From assembly GCA_018000455.1 (NCBI GenBank), contig JAGNJW010000001.1, positions 414,006 through 478,005 of the forward strand: 64,000 nt of DNA. The letters are read 5' to 3'. Position numbers and translations under genes: made by a program. Positions 54,570 to 63,074 of this stretch are shown in pieces. The notes under the pieces were generated by a model. It worked only from the letters and a program-made list of their open reading frames with translations. It was not told the DNA's origin and searched no databases. The number at the start of each line of letters is the position of its first letter. The first letter of the stretch is position 1. The stretch is from Acidobacteriota bacterium (lineage in GTDB: Bacteria > Acidobacteriota > Vicinamibacteria > Vicinamibacterales > UBA2999).

Positions 54570-56060
54570 ATGGTCCGCTTCCGGCTGGTTCGTTCGCTTG
54601 GTGTGCTGCTGCTCCTGCTGGCCAGCCACGCCGCGTCGTCGCAAACGCGCTCGTTCGTCATCACCGGCGCGCAGCTCGCCGACGGCAGCGGCGGTGTCCT
54701 GCGCGGTGGCTCCGTCCGCGTCGAGGGCGACACGATCGCCGCCGTAGGCGAGGTGACGCCGCGCCCGGGTGAGCTCGTGGTCGATGGCGCCGGTCTGGTG
54801 CTCGCGCCCGGGTTCATCGACATTCACAATCACTCGACCGACGGCCTGCTGAGTGAGCCGGCCTCGACGACGCAGGTGTCCCAGGGCATCACGACGCTGG
54901 CTGTCGGGCAGGACGGCAGCTCGCCGTGGCCCCTGGACGGCTATCTGGAGCGCCTGCGCGCGAATCCGCCGGCCGTGAACGTCGTGGTGCTGGCCGGGCA
55001 CGCGACCATCCGCCAGCAGGTCATGGGCGCCGACTACAAGCGCCGCGCGCGCACCGCCGAGAACGCCCGCATGCGGACGCTCGTCGATCAGGCGATGTCG
55101 GCAGGCGCCTTCGGCCTGTCGTCGGGCCTCGAGTACGAGGTCGGGAGCTATTCCGATATCGAAGAGGTGGTCGAGCTGGCGCGCGCCACCGGCGCCAGAG
55201 GCGGCTTCTACATCTCGCACATCCGCGATGAGGCCGATCTCACGATGGACGCCGTGAAGGAAGCCATCGCCATCGGCGAGCGCGCCAAGCTCCCCGTCCA
55301 GATCACCCACATCAAGCTCGGCACGGTGGGTGTCTGGGGCAAGGCCAACGAGGTCGTGGCGCTGGTTGAGGCGGCCAGAGCACGGGGCGTCGACGTGACG
55401 GCCGACGCGTATCCGTACCTGGCGTGGCAGTCGACTCCGCGCGTGCTCGTACCCAACAAGCGCTACGACGATCCGGAGAGTGTCAAGCGCGGGCTCGACG
55501 ATATCGGTGGCGCCAAGAACGTGCAGATCACGCGCTGGGCGGCGTATCCCCAGTACGTGGGCCAACGGCTCGATGCGATGGCCCGTGCCGAGAAGATATC
55601 CGACGTCGAAGCCTACGTGCGGTTCGCCAAGGACGAGGGTGCCGGCATGATCGGCCACGCCATGATCGAGGCCGACCTGCGCACGTTCTACCAGCAGCCC
55701 TGGGTGATGGTGGCCAGCGACGGCGGCATCGCCAACAGCCATCCGCGCGGCGCCGGCACCTTCCCCCGAGTGCTCGCCCTCTACGTGCGCGAGAAGCAGT
55801 GGCTGACGCTGCCCGAGGCCATTCGCAAGATGACGTCGATGCCGGCGGCCCGCCTCGGCCTCAAGGATCGCGGCACGCTCGCGCCCGGCATGAAGGCCGA
55901 CCTGGTGCTCCTCGACCCGGCGACCGTGGCCGACCATTCCACCTTCGAACAGCCGCGCGCGCTCTCGACCGGCATTGCGAAGGTGTGGGTCAACGGCGGG
56001 CTCGTCTGGACGGGCACGGCCCCCGCCACGGAACGTCCGGGCCGCGTCCTCACGAAGTAG
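54570..56060 (+). CDS. Secreted D-aminoacylase/N-acyl-D-amino-acid deacylase family amidohydrolase
   Basis: A 496-residue exported amidohydrolase. Signal peptide about 1-24 (LLLLLASHAASSQ). The metal motif DIHNHS (His86, His88) follows the usual GFID strand; later ligands are in YISHIRDE, QITHIKLG and MVASDGG. The C-terminal GLKDRGTLAPGMKADLVLLDP closes the composite barrel. Such enzymes release D-amino acids from N-acyl forms, for example from peptidoglycan remains. A TATACT box is at the start. Confidence 0.88.
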   Translation: MVRFRLVRSLGVLLLLLASHAASSQTRSFVITGAQLADGSGGVLRGGSVRVEGDTIAAVGEVTPRPGELVVDGAGLVLAPGFIDIHNHSTDGLLSEPASTTQVSQGITTLAVGQDGSSPWPLDGYLERLRANPPAVNVVVLAGHATIRQQVMGADYKRRARTAENARMRTLVDQAMSAGAFGLSSGLEYEVGSYSDIEEVVELARATGARGGFYISHIRDEADLTMDAVKEAIAIGERAKLPVQITHIKLGTVGVWGKANEVVALVEAARARGVDVTADAYPYLAWQSTPRVLVPNKRYDDPESVKRGLDDIGGAKNVQITRWAAYPQYVGQRLDAMARAEKISDVEAYVRFAKDEGAGMIGHAMIEADLRTFYQQPWVMVASDGGIANSHPRGAGTFPRVLALYVREKQWLTLPEAIRKMTSMPAARLGLKDRGTLAPGMKADLVLLDPATVADHSTFEQPRALSTGIAKVWVNGGLVWTGTAPATERPGRVLTK

Positions 56061-56130
56061 CCCAACGGCGTGCCGCCCTCGCCGATCGAGAAGACGATCG
56101 CCAACGGCAACTGGCGGCTTCTTGACGGCG

Positions 56131-59100
56131 TCAGCTGGCGTCGAGAATCTCGCCAACGGCGCCGACGGAGCGGGCCATGGCGTAGCGCCATACGCCGTGC
56201 CGGCCGTCGGCATTCACAGCCGCGACCCAGCGCTCGGCGGCGGCCGCCTTGACGTCGGCCAGCTCGTCGAATCCCTTCGTCTCGATGATGACGTGGGCCG
56301 ACGGCGACGAACTCAAACGCACCACGAAGTCTGGCAGATAGTCGTGCGGCTGGCCGTTGTGCAGGTAGGGAATCGCAAAACCCAAGCCCGCGTTCTTCAC
56401 GAAGGCCTCGACCAACGGGTGCGTATCCAGGATGAAGGCGGCAGACTGCTCCCAGACCTTCGTGTCCGCAACGACGTAGTTCAAGTGGCTCCTGAGCACC
56501 TCGCGCACGTCTTTGCTCGTCCAGTAGTCCACGTCGGCGGTTGAGCCTGGTCCGCGCGACGACTCGAACACCGGGACTTCCGGTGCTTCGCCCGCATCGA
56601 CGTCTGGCGTGATCGCCTCGGACAGGCGTTCGATGGCCCAGCCGTAGTAGGGCGACAGGTAGGCGTCGACCTTCTCGGCCGGGGCCACCGGAATGACCTT
56701 CGTGTCGAAGTACTGCTGGACGATCTTGGCAATCTGCGGAAAGAGCGCGTGGGCCGGCGCCTCGCACTGGCCGCTCTCCACGTAGCTCTTGGTCAGGGCC
56801 GCCGCCATCTCGAAGACCAGCGCCTGCACCCGCGTGCCAGACCGATACGGGTTGAGCGTGACGTCTTCAAGGCTGCCAGGGCCGGTCAACGACGGGCGTC
56901 CGGTATTGGTGGGCAGCGAGGCCTTCATCTGCACGGCGGGCGGGATCTTGAGCGGGTCGAGGAACAGCGGCGCGATGTTCTTCCAGTCGACCGTCACGCG
57001 GTTCCTGATGGCCTGCCGGTAGCCCTGCACGCGCGGGTAATGGATCTCGAGGTGCTGGCGGCCGGGCATCGCGAAGACATGGTGCCGCGGCTTCTGCGGT
57101 GTCGGCGCGGCCGTCGGATTCGACTTGAACGGCACGACCCTGAAGGGCACCCCGAACACCTTGGCGACCTCCTCGGTCATGCGCCCGTCGTCGCCGAGCT
57201 CGTAGGTGCGGCGCCGGAGGCCCCGACCAACGACCTGCTCGCACAGCAACTGCGACATGAACGGTCGCAGACCCACGATGTGCGTGACGGTGTTGCAGTC
57301 CCACCCTTCCGTGAGCATGCCCACCGACACGATGCACCGTACATCGCGACCCGGAGGGTGGAGCGGGGCCTTGCGCTTGGCCGCCAGCGCCTCGAACTCC
57401 TCCGGGTACACCGGCCGGCTCTGTGAATCGCGCGGCCACTCGGTGCGGCCCACCGTGTCGAGTGTGAAGCGTAGCCAGGCGGCCTCGTCGGACTTGGCAT
57501 GCCCGGTATCCGTCTCGTGCACGACCTTCGAGTCGACACGGATCGTGTTGATGCGGTCGGGGGTGTTGAGGAACGCCGCGATGCGATGCCGCGGTACCCC
57601 GTCTGGCGGCGCGTTGTTGGCGAGCCACTCGTAGAGTGCCTTGGCAATGGCGGTGTTGGTGGCGACCGCGATGAAGACGGGCGGGCGCGAGTCCTCGGCC
57701 TGCGCTTCCCAGGCCGTGCGCAGCTCGTCCCATAGCCCGGCGAGCATGGCAATCGGCGTGTTGGCGTACTTGAGGATGGCCTCGGGACGCGGCGAACCGC
57801 GCGCGCCGCCGCGTTCGGCGGGCGTCAGCTGCGGTTTGATCCATCGCCAGACGTTGAAGTAGCCGGGAATCTCGGCGCCGGTGCTGTCGCGCACGGCGAG
57901 CTGGGGGATCTTGACCAGCCCGGACTCGATCGCATCCGTCAGGGAGAAGTCGCTGACGACCCACGGGAACGGCCGGTTGGCGTCCTGGCCCACGCGCCCC
58001 AGGAAGTAGGGCGTGGCCGAGAGGTCGATGCAGGCATTGATGCCGCGGAGCTTGTGAATGCGGTCCAGCCCGTCGACCCACACCGTGGCTTCCTTGTAGA
58101 AGTCCTCGGCATCGTCCTCATCGCCGAGCAGGTCCGCCTCGTTCGGGTCGGGCTCGTCGCGTCGGATGCGGTAGGCATGGTGCGCTTCGTCGTTGAAGAC
58201 CAGCAGGTTCTTCTTGGCGTCGATGCCGAGCACCCGCCGCACCAGCGCGGCGTCGCTTTCGACGAAGCGCTCCGCCTCGACGTAGGCATGCGTGAGATTG
58301 CCATCACGGTCGGTGGCCTCGTCGAGTACCGTCAACATGCCGTTGGCGACCTGGCGCAGGTAGTCGTCGTTCGTCAGGTACCGCTTGCCCCTGGCGGTCG
58401 TGGTCTTCTGGCCAATGTGGATGTGTTCCCTTGTGCGGCGGAGCACGCCGGCCCTGCTGACCTTCGCCGAGACGCCGCCCATCTGCACCAAATGCGGCTC
58501 GAAGACATGCCAGTTCGTCACGAGCACGCGGCCCTTCCGCAAGTCCTGCATCAGGTGCTCGGGCACCAGATCGCGCGTGCGATACAGGCTGGCCGCCCCT
58601 TGCTGGGGGTCGAGTTCACCCAGCCGGCTTCGGATCGTGACATTCGGGCAGACCACCAGCACCGTGTCGGAGTAGGCGGCGTTGCCGCGGTCGTGCACCT
58701 TGTTGAGGATGCTCCACGCGGCAAGGAGTCCCATGACGGTGGTCTTGCCCGACCCCGTGGCCATCTTGCAGCCGTAGCGGCGGAACGCCCGATAGCCGAG
58801 TTCCGCCTTCTGGGCGTCGCTCGGCTCGTCCGCGGGCACGTCGATGCCCTGCAAGAGATCGCGCCGGCCTTCGGTGAGGAAGATGATTGTCTCGGCCGCT
58901 TCGCGCTGGGCGAAGAACAGCCGGTGCTGACGGCCGTCCCGTCGCCAATAGGTAAGGAGCTCGAGCGTGGTCCGCGTGGCCCCGGGATAGCCCGCCTGCC
59001 GCCATTCCTTCAGCCGGTCGCGCACCCGGTTCACGAGCGGCAGCAGCACCGCCACGCCGGCATCGTCGCTCTCGTCGCCGCCGCGCGCCGGGTCGCGGTA

Positions 59101-59229
59101 GAAGTACTGGGCGGGCCGCCGCCCCTTCGCCCGATTGGGCGTCTGGCCGGCCACGAGGTCCCAGTGCGTGGGCGGTTCCTCGTACGGGGAGCAAATGATG
59201 GGCTCGGGGACTTCGAACTGTTCGCTCAT
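56131..59229 (-). CDS. Type III-like restriction/helicase subunit (BPTD_3080-like)
   Basis: A 1032-residue SF2 helicase-nuclease. Helicase motif I is ATGSGKTTV (about residue 160), motif II is DEAH in FNDEAHHAY (about 346), and motif VI is near EQVVGRGLRRR. At the C-terminus the pair DYLPDFVVRL and HVIIETKG forms a PD-(D/E)xK nuclease. The size and order match the Res subunits of type III-like systems. It follows a Mod-like methyltransferase on the same strand, but a pair of small genes on the other strand lies between. Res alone would be toxic if the Mod gene is broken, so see the findings. Confidence 0.88.
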   Translation of the reverse strand: MSEQFEVPEPIICSPYEEPPTHWDLVAGQTPNRAKGRRPAQYFYRDPARGGDESDDAGVAVLLPLVNRVRDRLKEWRQAGYPGATRTTLELLTYWRRDGRQHRLFFAQREAAETIIFLTEGRRDLLQGIDVPADEPSDAQKAELGYRAFRRYGCKMATGSGKTTVMGLLAAWSILNKVHDRGNAAYSDTVLVVCPNVTIRSRLGELDPQQGAASLYRTRDLVPEHLMQDLRKGRVLVTNWHVFEPHLVQMGGVSAKVSRAGVLRRTREHIHIGQKTTTARGKRYLTNDDYLRQVANGMLTVLDEATDRDGNLTHAYVEAERFVESDAALVRRVLGIDAKKNLLVFNDEAHHAYRIRRDEPDPNEADLLGDEDDAEDFYKEATVWVDGLDRIHKLRGINACIDLSATPYFLGRVGQDANRPFPWVVSDFSLTDAIESGLVKIPQLAVRDSTGAEIPGYFNVWRWIKPQLTPAERGGARGSPRPEAILKYANTPIAMLAGLWDELRTAWEAQAEDSRPPVFIAVATNTAIAKALYEWLANNAPPDGVPRHRIAAFLNTPDRINTIRVDSKVVHETDTGHAKSDEAAWLRFTLDTVGRTEWPRDSQSRPVYPEEFEALAAKRKAPLHPPGRDVRCIVSVGMLTEGWDCNTVTHIVGLRPFMSQLLCEQVVGRGLRRRTYELGDDGRMTEEVAKVFGVPFRVVPFKSNPTAAPTPQKPRHHVFAMPGRQHLEIHYPRVQGYRQAIRNRVTVDWKNIAPLFLDPLKIPPAVQMKASLPTNTGRPSLTGPGSLEDVTLNPYRSGTRVQALVFEMAAALTKSYVESGQCEAPAHALFPQIAKIVQQYFDTKVIPVAPAEKVDAYLSPYYGWAIERLSEAITPDVDAGEAPEVPVFESSRGPGSTADVDYWTSKDVREVLRSHLNYVVADTKVWEQSAAFILDTHPLVEAFVKNAGLGFAIPYLHNGQPHDYLPDFVVRLSSSPSAHVIIETKGFDELADVKAAAAERWVAAVNADGRHGVWRYAMARSVGAVGEILDAS

Positions 59230-59338
59230 GGGTGGTCTACCGGCGATTCTATGCGGTGGCGTGCAGGTCCGGTTGACCCTGACGCTCAGCCGTGCCTATC
59301 ATGCGAGCAGGGCTCCATCCGGAGCTCCGCCCACTGCC

Positions 59339-59827
59339 ATGCCGTCCTCGCCGTTCATGCTCGATCTCGACGTGCTGCCGTTGTTCTTCCGCTACCGCGA
59401 CGTGGTCTTTGGCCGCGGCTTCGCAGCCACGGTCGAAACGACAGGCCGTGCCATCGTTGAGCGCGAAGGCGACGACTACGTGATGGCAGGTGTCGAGCCC
59501 GGCGGATTGGCCGCTGGCGGCGCCACCTCCGAGGAGGCTCGGCATGCCTTCCGCCGCACATTCACGGAAGTGCTGTTCGACCTCGCTGCCGACGCCCCGA
59601 GCTTCCAGGCGTTCAAGGAGTCGGTCGAGGCGTTCGCTGGTGAAACGTCGCCATCGACCCTGGCGGCGTGGACCGTGGCCGTGGCCGATGCTCGCCGTCT
59701 CGTCGATCCTGCGAGCGATGTCGCCAGGCAGCCCGCCGATCTCGAGGCCGGCGTTGTCGTGGTGCACGTCGAGCTCGCCCCGGACCTGAACGTCGTCAGC
59801 GAACCGGAACACCTGGTTGCGGCGTAG
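59339..59827 (+). CDS. Small protein, possible HicB-like antitoxin
   Basis: A 162-residue protein. The N-terminal part is beta-rich (DVVFGRGFAATVETTGRAIVER, then YVMAGVEPGGLAAGG) followed by helix EEARHAFRRTFTEVLFDLA, recalling a HicB-type partial RNase H fold. The last 70 residues are acidic and less structured. It precedes a HicA-like gene by nine bases. No DNA-binding domain is obvious, so the assignment is tentative. A short hairpin (GCTCC-ATCC-GGAGC) lies just upstream. Confidence 0.5.
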   Translation: MPSSPFMLDLDVLPLFFRYRDVVFGRGFAATVETTGRAIVEREGDDYVMAGVEPGGLAAGGATSEEARHAFRRTFTEVLFDLAADAPSFQAFKESVEAFAGETSPSTLAAWTVAVADARRLVDPASDVARQPADLEAGVVVVHVELAPDLNVVSEPEHLVAA

Positions 59828-59836
59828 GCGGCGGCG

Positions 59837-60085
59837 ATGGGCGGCGCGGGAATCTGGTGGTCGGACGTCCGCCGCATGCTCGACGCCTGCGCGGCGGGTT
59901 GGTCGGAAGACTTGAAGCTGCATCACCGGTGGATTCGCTATGCGGGGCGCACCTGGCGAGACTTCCCGAAGGGCCCGGGCACGGGCGGTCGCGATTACGA
60001 GGTGAAAGCCTGGGAGGTGCGGAAGATGTTGCGGCACCTCACGATAGACGCTGCCTGCGCCAGTCGCCACATTCCCGCCCTATGA
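59837..60085 (+). CDS. Small basic protein, possible HicA-like toxin
   Basis: An 82-residue protein with the sequence LHHRWIRYAGRTWRDFPKGP, then EVKAWEVRKMLRHLTIDA. The order His, basic strand, Pro-Lys-Gly and a C-terminal helix resembles HicA mRNA interferases (usual order H, polar strand, P, helix ending IL). The usual catalytic histidine could be in LHHRW. Its 3' end overlaps the convergent methyltransferase by six bases. Confidence 0.5.
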   Translation: MGGAGIWWSDVRRMLDACAAGWSEDLKLHHRWIRYAGRTWRDFPKGPGTGGRDYEVKAWEVRKMLRHLTIDAACASRHIPAL

Positions 60086-61450
60086 CGGCAGCGTTCTGAC
60101 GACCAGCAGCTCGTTGCCGCGGTCGTCGATCACTTTGACGGCCACCTGCCCGTGCTCGCCGGCCTCGAACGGCGCGCTCATCGTGCCGGCCAGATGGTCC
60201 CACACGCTGTCGTCGTAATCGCCCTTGAGCGCCTTGCGCAGGTCGTTCCATGCGCCGGTGCGCGGGAAGAACGCCTGCGACACATGAAACGACAGCTCGT
60301 TGTAGTTGGTGTCGAGGAACCACGCCGGCACGTCGTTGCCGGCGCGGCCTTCCGGGGCCATCGTGACCGGGTCGAAGGTGTCGAGACCGATGAGCTCCAC
60401 CTGAAAGCGCGGCGGGCCGTCCTTGCCCGCGGACGCGGCCTTGTGCACCTTGATCTCGGGCAGCCCGCACACGCTGAAGATCTGGCTCGACCGCATGTTC
60501 TTCAGCAGGTCACCCATCATGAGATCCGGTGTGGCCTGCACGTAGGTGGCAGGGATGCCCGCTACCGGCTCGGCCTGCTCGATGAGCGTGCGCGCATGCG
60601 GCTGCACGGCGAACCCGATGACGTAGAGGTGGGTGTAGCCCTTCATCCGCGCTTCCATGAGCGCGCTGTTGACGAGCTTCTCACTGACGGCGCCGCTCTC
60701 GGGCCCGAACACGAACGCTACCGGCGACTGGCCCTCCGCCGACGCGTCAACGACGGCCTCGGCCGAGATCGACAGCGCCTTGGCCGGCGGACGCACATTG
60801 TGCAGCGTGACCGTCTTGCCGCCCACGTGCAGCACCGGCGAGCGACGCAGCACTTCGATCATCCGGTCCACGAACGAGCTGTATTCCTGTGACGCCTCGA
60901 TACTGCCGTCGTCCTGCCCGTCCCCGTCCCAGTCCACGGGCGTGGGAATCGTGCCCTCGACCCAGAAGGGCCCGCTGACCCGCACGACCTTGTTGTCTTT
61001 CTCGGGGCGATCGACCAGCACCTCTTCATCCGCCGGCTCGTCGTTGGCGATGCTCTTGAGCGTGACATGCGGCACGATGCCGCCCACTTCCTCGCCCCTC
61101 CTGTTCTGCTTCCGCTTGTAGACGAACCCGCCGGCCGGCCCGCGCGCCGGGTCCTTCAACTCGTAGTAGTCGAAGGTGGCTGTGAGCAGTCGCTGGCGGG
61201 CAAGGGCCATCGGGACGCGGCTCGTGTCGATGGTGATCCAGCGGCGCCCCCATTGCTCGGCGACATACGCCGTCGTGCCGCTGCCGCAAGTGGGATCCAA
61301 CACGAGATCGCCGGGGTCGGTGCAGGCCATCATGCAGCGCTGCACAATCGTTGTTGAAGTTTGGACGGTGTAGATCTTGTCAGACGCACCACCTGTGTCG
61401 GACCAGAGCGCTGTCTTCCGAGAGTAGGGATAGTCGTCTAGGAACAGCAC
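60080..61450 (-). CDS. DNA methyltransferase Mod, C-terminal part after an in-frame stop
   Basis: Open reading from GTG 61450, in the same frame as the upstream half. It has the SAM-binding motif LDPTCGSGTTAYVAEQW (about residue 50) and the strand RRWITID; in beta-class enzymes this follows the DPPY motif, so this half alone lacks the catalytic site. The rest (ISAEAVVDASAEGQ and VAGIPATYVQATPDLM) is the C-terminal domain of type III-like Mod proteins. It may be read only if the TGA at 61490 is bypassed. Confidence 0.75.
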   Translation of the reverse strand: MLFLDDYPYSRKTALWSDTGGASDKIYTVQTSTTIVQRCMMACTDPGDLVLDPTCGSGTTAYVAEQWGRRWITIDTSRVPMALARQRLLTATFDYYELKDPARGPAGGFVYKRKQNRRGEEVGGIVPHVTLKSIANDEPADEEVLVDRPEKDNKVVRVSGPFWVEGTIPTPVDWDGDGQDDGSIEASQEYSSFVDRMIEVLRRSPVLHVGGKTVTLHNVRPPAKALSISAEAVVDASAEGQSPVAFVFGPESGAVSEKLVNSALMEARMKGYTHLYVIGFAVQPHARTLIEQAEPVAGIPATYVQATPDLMMGDLLKNMRSSQIFSVCGLPEIKVHKAASAGKDGPPRFQVELIGLDTFDPVTMAPEGRAGNDVPAWFLDTNYNELSFHVSQAFFPRTGAWNDLRKALKGDYDDSVWDHLAGTMSAPFEAGEHGQVAVKVIDDRGNELLVVRTLPS

Positions 61451-61489
61451 GTACTGTAGCGTCTGCCCAGCAGGCTGAAGACGTCTCGA

Positions 61490-61492
61490 TCA
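61490..61492 (-). other. In-frame TGA that splits the Mod gene
   Basis: On the minus strand the codons read GGA CTG GTT TGA TCG AGA. Both halves are in the same frame (60080-62854 is 925 codons including the final stop). No frameshift is needed to join them. Confidence 0.85.
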
Positions 61493-62854
61493 AACCAGTC
61501 CTTCCATGCCTTCCCGATCGGTCTTCCAACACGAGCGCCCTGGCGGGTGATAGACGACTCCGTCGAAATCGAAAGGAAAATCCTGATTGGGACGGTACTG
61601 CGCCGGGAGCATCGAGACGAGGCGGTAGACACGCGCACCAGGAGGAAGTAGGCGGTGGTTGTCAACCTCTTCCGAGGTCATTCGCCGCCGCTCGCCGGTG
61701 TCGAGTTCCGCCCAGCTCCACAACGGATCGGATTCAACCCTCTTTCGTTCGAAGACCGGTCGGGTCTTAGCATTCTCGCGTGAACTGGCGTACCAAAGCA
61801 GGTAATCGGCGACCTGTTCAAAGTGTTCTGACCCAAGCGGCATGGTCTTCTTCTGAAAGGTGACTAGGGAGCAGAAGTTCTCCGCGCCGAACACCTCGTC
61901 CATCAGCTCCCGCACGTGGTGCAGGTTCTCGTCGCTGATCTGCACGAATACGCTGCCGCTCGGCGTCAACAGCTCACGCGCCATCAGCAGGCGGTCGCGC
62001 ATGTAGGTGAGGTAGCTGTGCAGCCCCAGCTCCCACGTGTCGCGATACGCCTTCACCATCTCGGGTTCGCGCGTCAGGTCTTCGTCGTCGTTGTGCGACA
62101 CGTCGCGCTTCCTGACGAACGGCTGGAAGTTGATGCCGAACTTCACACCGTAGGGCGGGTCGATGTAGATCATCTGCACCTGCCCGCCCAGGCCCTCGTA
62201 CTGCAGCAGCGAGTTCATCACCACCAGCGAGTCGCCCAGGATCATCCGGTTCACCCACCGGTCCTGGTGCTCGTAGGCGCGCATCACCTGGTCGGCAATC
62301 GAGTGCTGCGGGTCGGCGAAGAGGTCGAACAGTGACTGCTGCTTGTCTGTCTTGTGCCCGATGAGCGTCGCGACGATCGCTTGGGTCGACAGCCGCTCGT
62401 GGACGAAGAGCGGCATGGTGGGCACGTCGAACGACAGGCGCTCGGCCTTGCCCGTCCAGGTGAGGAACGGCGCGCCGAGCCGCTTTAGGTGCTCGACCGC
62501 GTCCTGCAGCGAGTGCACGGTGGCGAGCACGGCGCCGTCCGCCCCGGTGAACTGCTGAGGTGTCTGAAAACGATGCGGCGCCGGCAGGGCCGCCGCCTCG
62601 GTGATACGCGCCAGCAGCCACTCGCCCAGTTCGCGCGCACCGTGCTGCGCGTCCCAGTCGAGCGCGGGCGAGAGCGACGAGTCGTAGCGGTAGGTGACCG
62701 GCGGCTTCTTCTTCCGGAACTTGTCCTGCGTCCCGATGTCGGGCCGCATCGCGGCCTGTCGTTCGGGATGGGCGTAGGACGTCGGAGACTCGGGCGACGC
62801 GGCCGACTTCGATGTGCTCGGTTTCGGTTTGGGAGCGCTCTGCTTCTTGGGCAC
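61490..62854 (-). CDS. DNA methyltransferase Mod, N-terminal part
   Basis: A 454-residue reading from GTG 62854 (nine bases after a TAAAAT box). A basic, Lys/Pro/Ser-rich leader is followed by the catalytic motif IYIDPPYGVKFG (about 232), the hallmark of adenine-N6/cytosine-N4 methyltransferases, and the helix LGLHSYLTYMRDRLLMARELL. The last 120 codons, where beta-class enzymes carry target recognition, are lower in GC than the rest. It ends at TGA where homologues go on into SAM-binding motif I. As it stands the enzyme should be inactive. Confidence 0.8.
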   Translation of the reverse strand: MPKKQSAPKPKPSTSKSAASPESPTSYAHPERQAAMRPDIGTQDKFRKKKPPVTYRYDSSLSPALDWDAQHGARELGEWLLARITEAAALPAPHRFQTPQQFTGADGAVLATVHSLQDAVEHLKRLGAPFLTWTGKAERLSFDVPTMPLFVHERLSTQAIVATLIGHKTDKQQSLFDLFADPQHSIADQVMRAYEHQDRWVNRMILGDSLVVMNSLLQYEGLGGQVQMIYIDPPYGVKFGINFQPFVRKRDVSHNDDEDLTREPEMVKAYRDTWELGLHSYLTYMRDRLLMARELLTPSGSVFVQISDENLHHVRELMDEVFGAENFCSLVTFQKKTMPLGSEHFEQVADYLLWYASSRENAKTRPVFERKRVESDPLWSWAELDTGERRRMTSEEVDNHRLLPPGARVYRLVSMLPAQYRPNQDFPFDFDGVVYHPPGRSCWKTDREGMEGLV

Positions 62855-63074
62855 GCGCCGTGGATTTTACCTGCGCTCCCGTACTTTATGCTTGACAGCT
62901 TTTCGGACCCGACGCGCGAATAGTCGAGGTTCGCGTCTGTGGTGCCCGTCCTGCGCGCCAGAAACGCAGCTGCACGGCGATCGCGCGACGAGTGATGCCC
63001 GTCGGTGGTTCCAGGGTCGTTCGTCGTGCAGGCTCCATTCTCCGATGGCAGAAACTGCGCTGCTAGGATGCTCC

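Noticed and set aside
62892..62897. TTGACA between Mod and the DUF222 gene
   Set aside because: No -10 box at 16-18 bases on the plus strand, and the DUF222 start is too far away.
62911..62937. Hairpin GACGCG-GAA/TTCGCGTC between the divergent genes
   Set aside because: Has a bulge and a nine-base loop; in DNA of this GC content such pairing is common.
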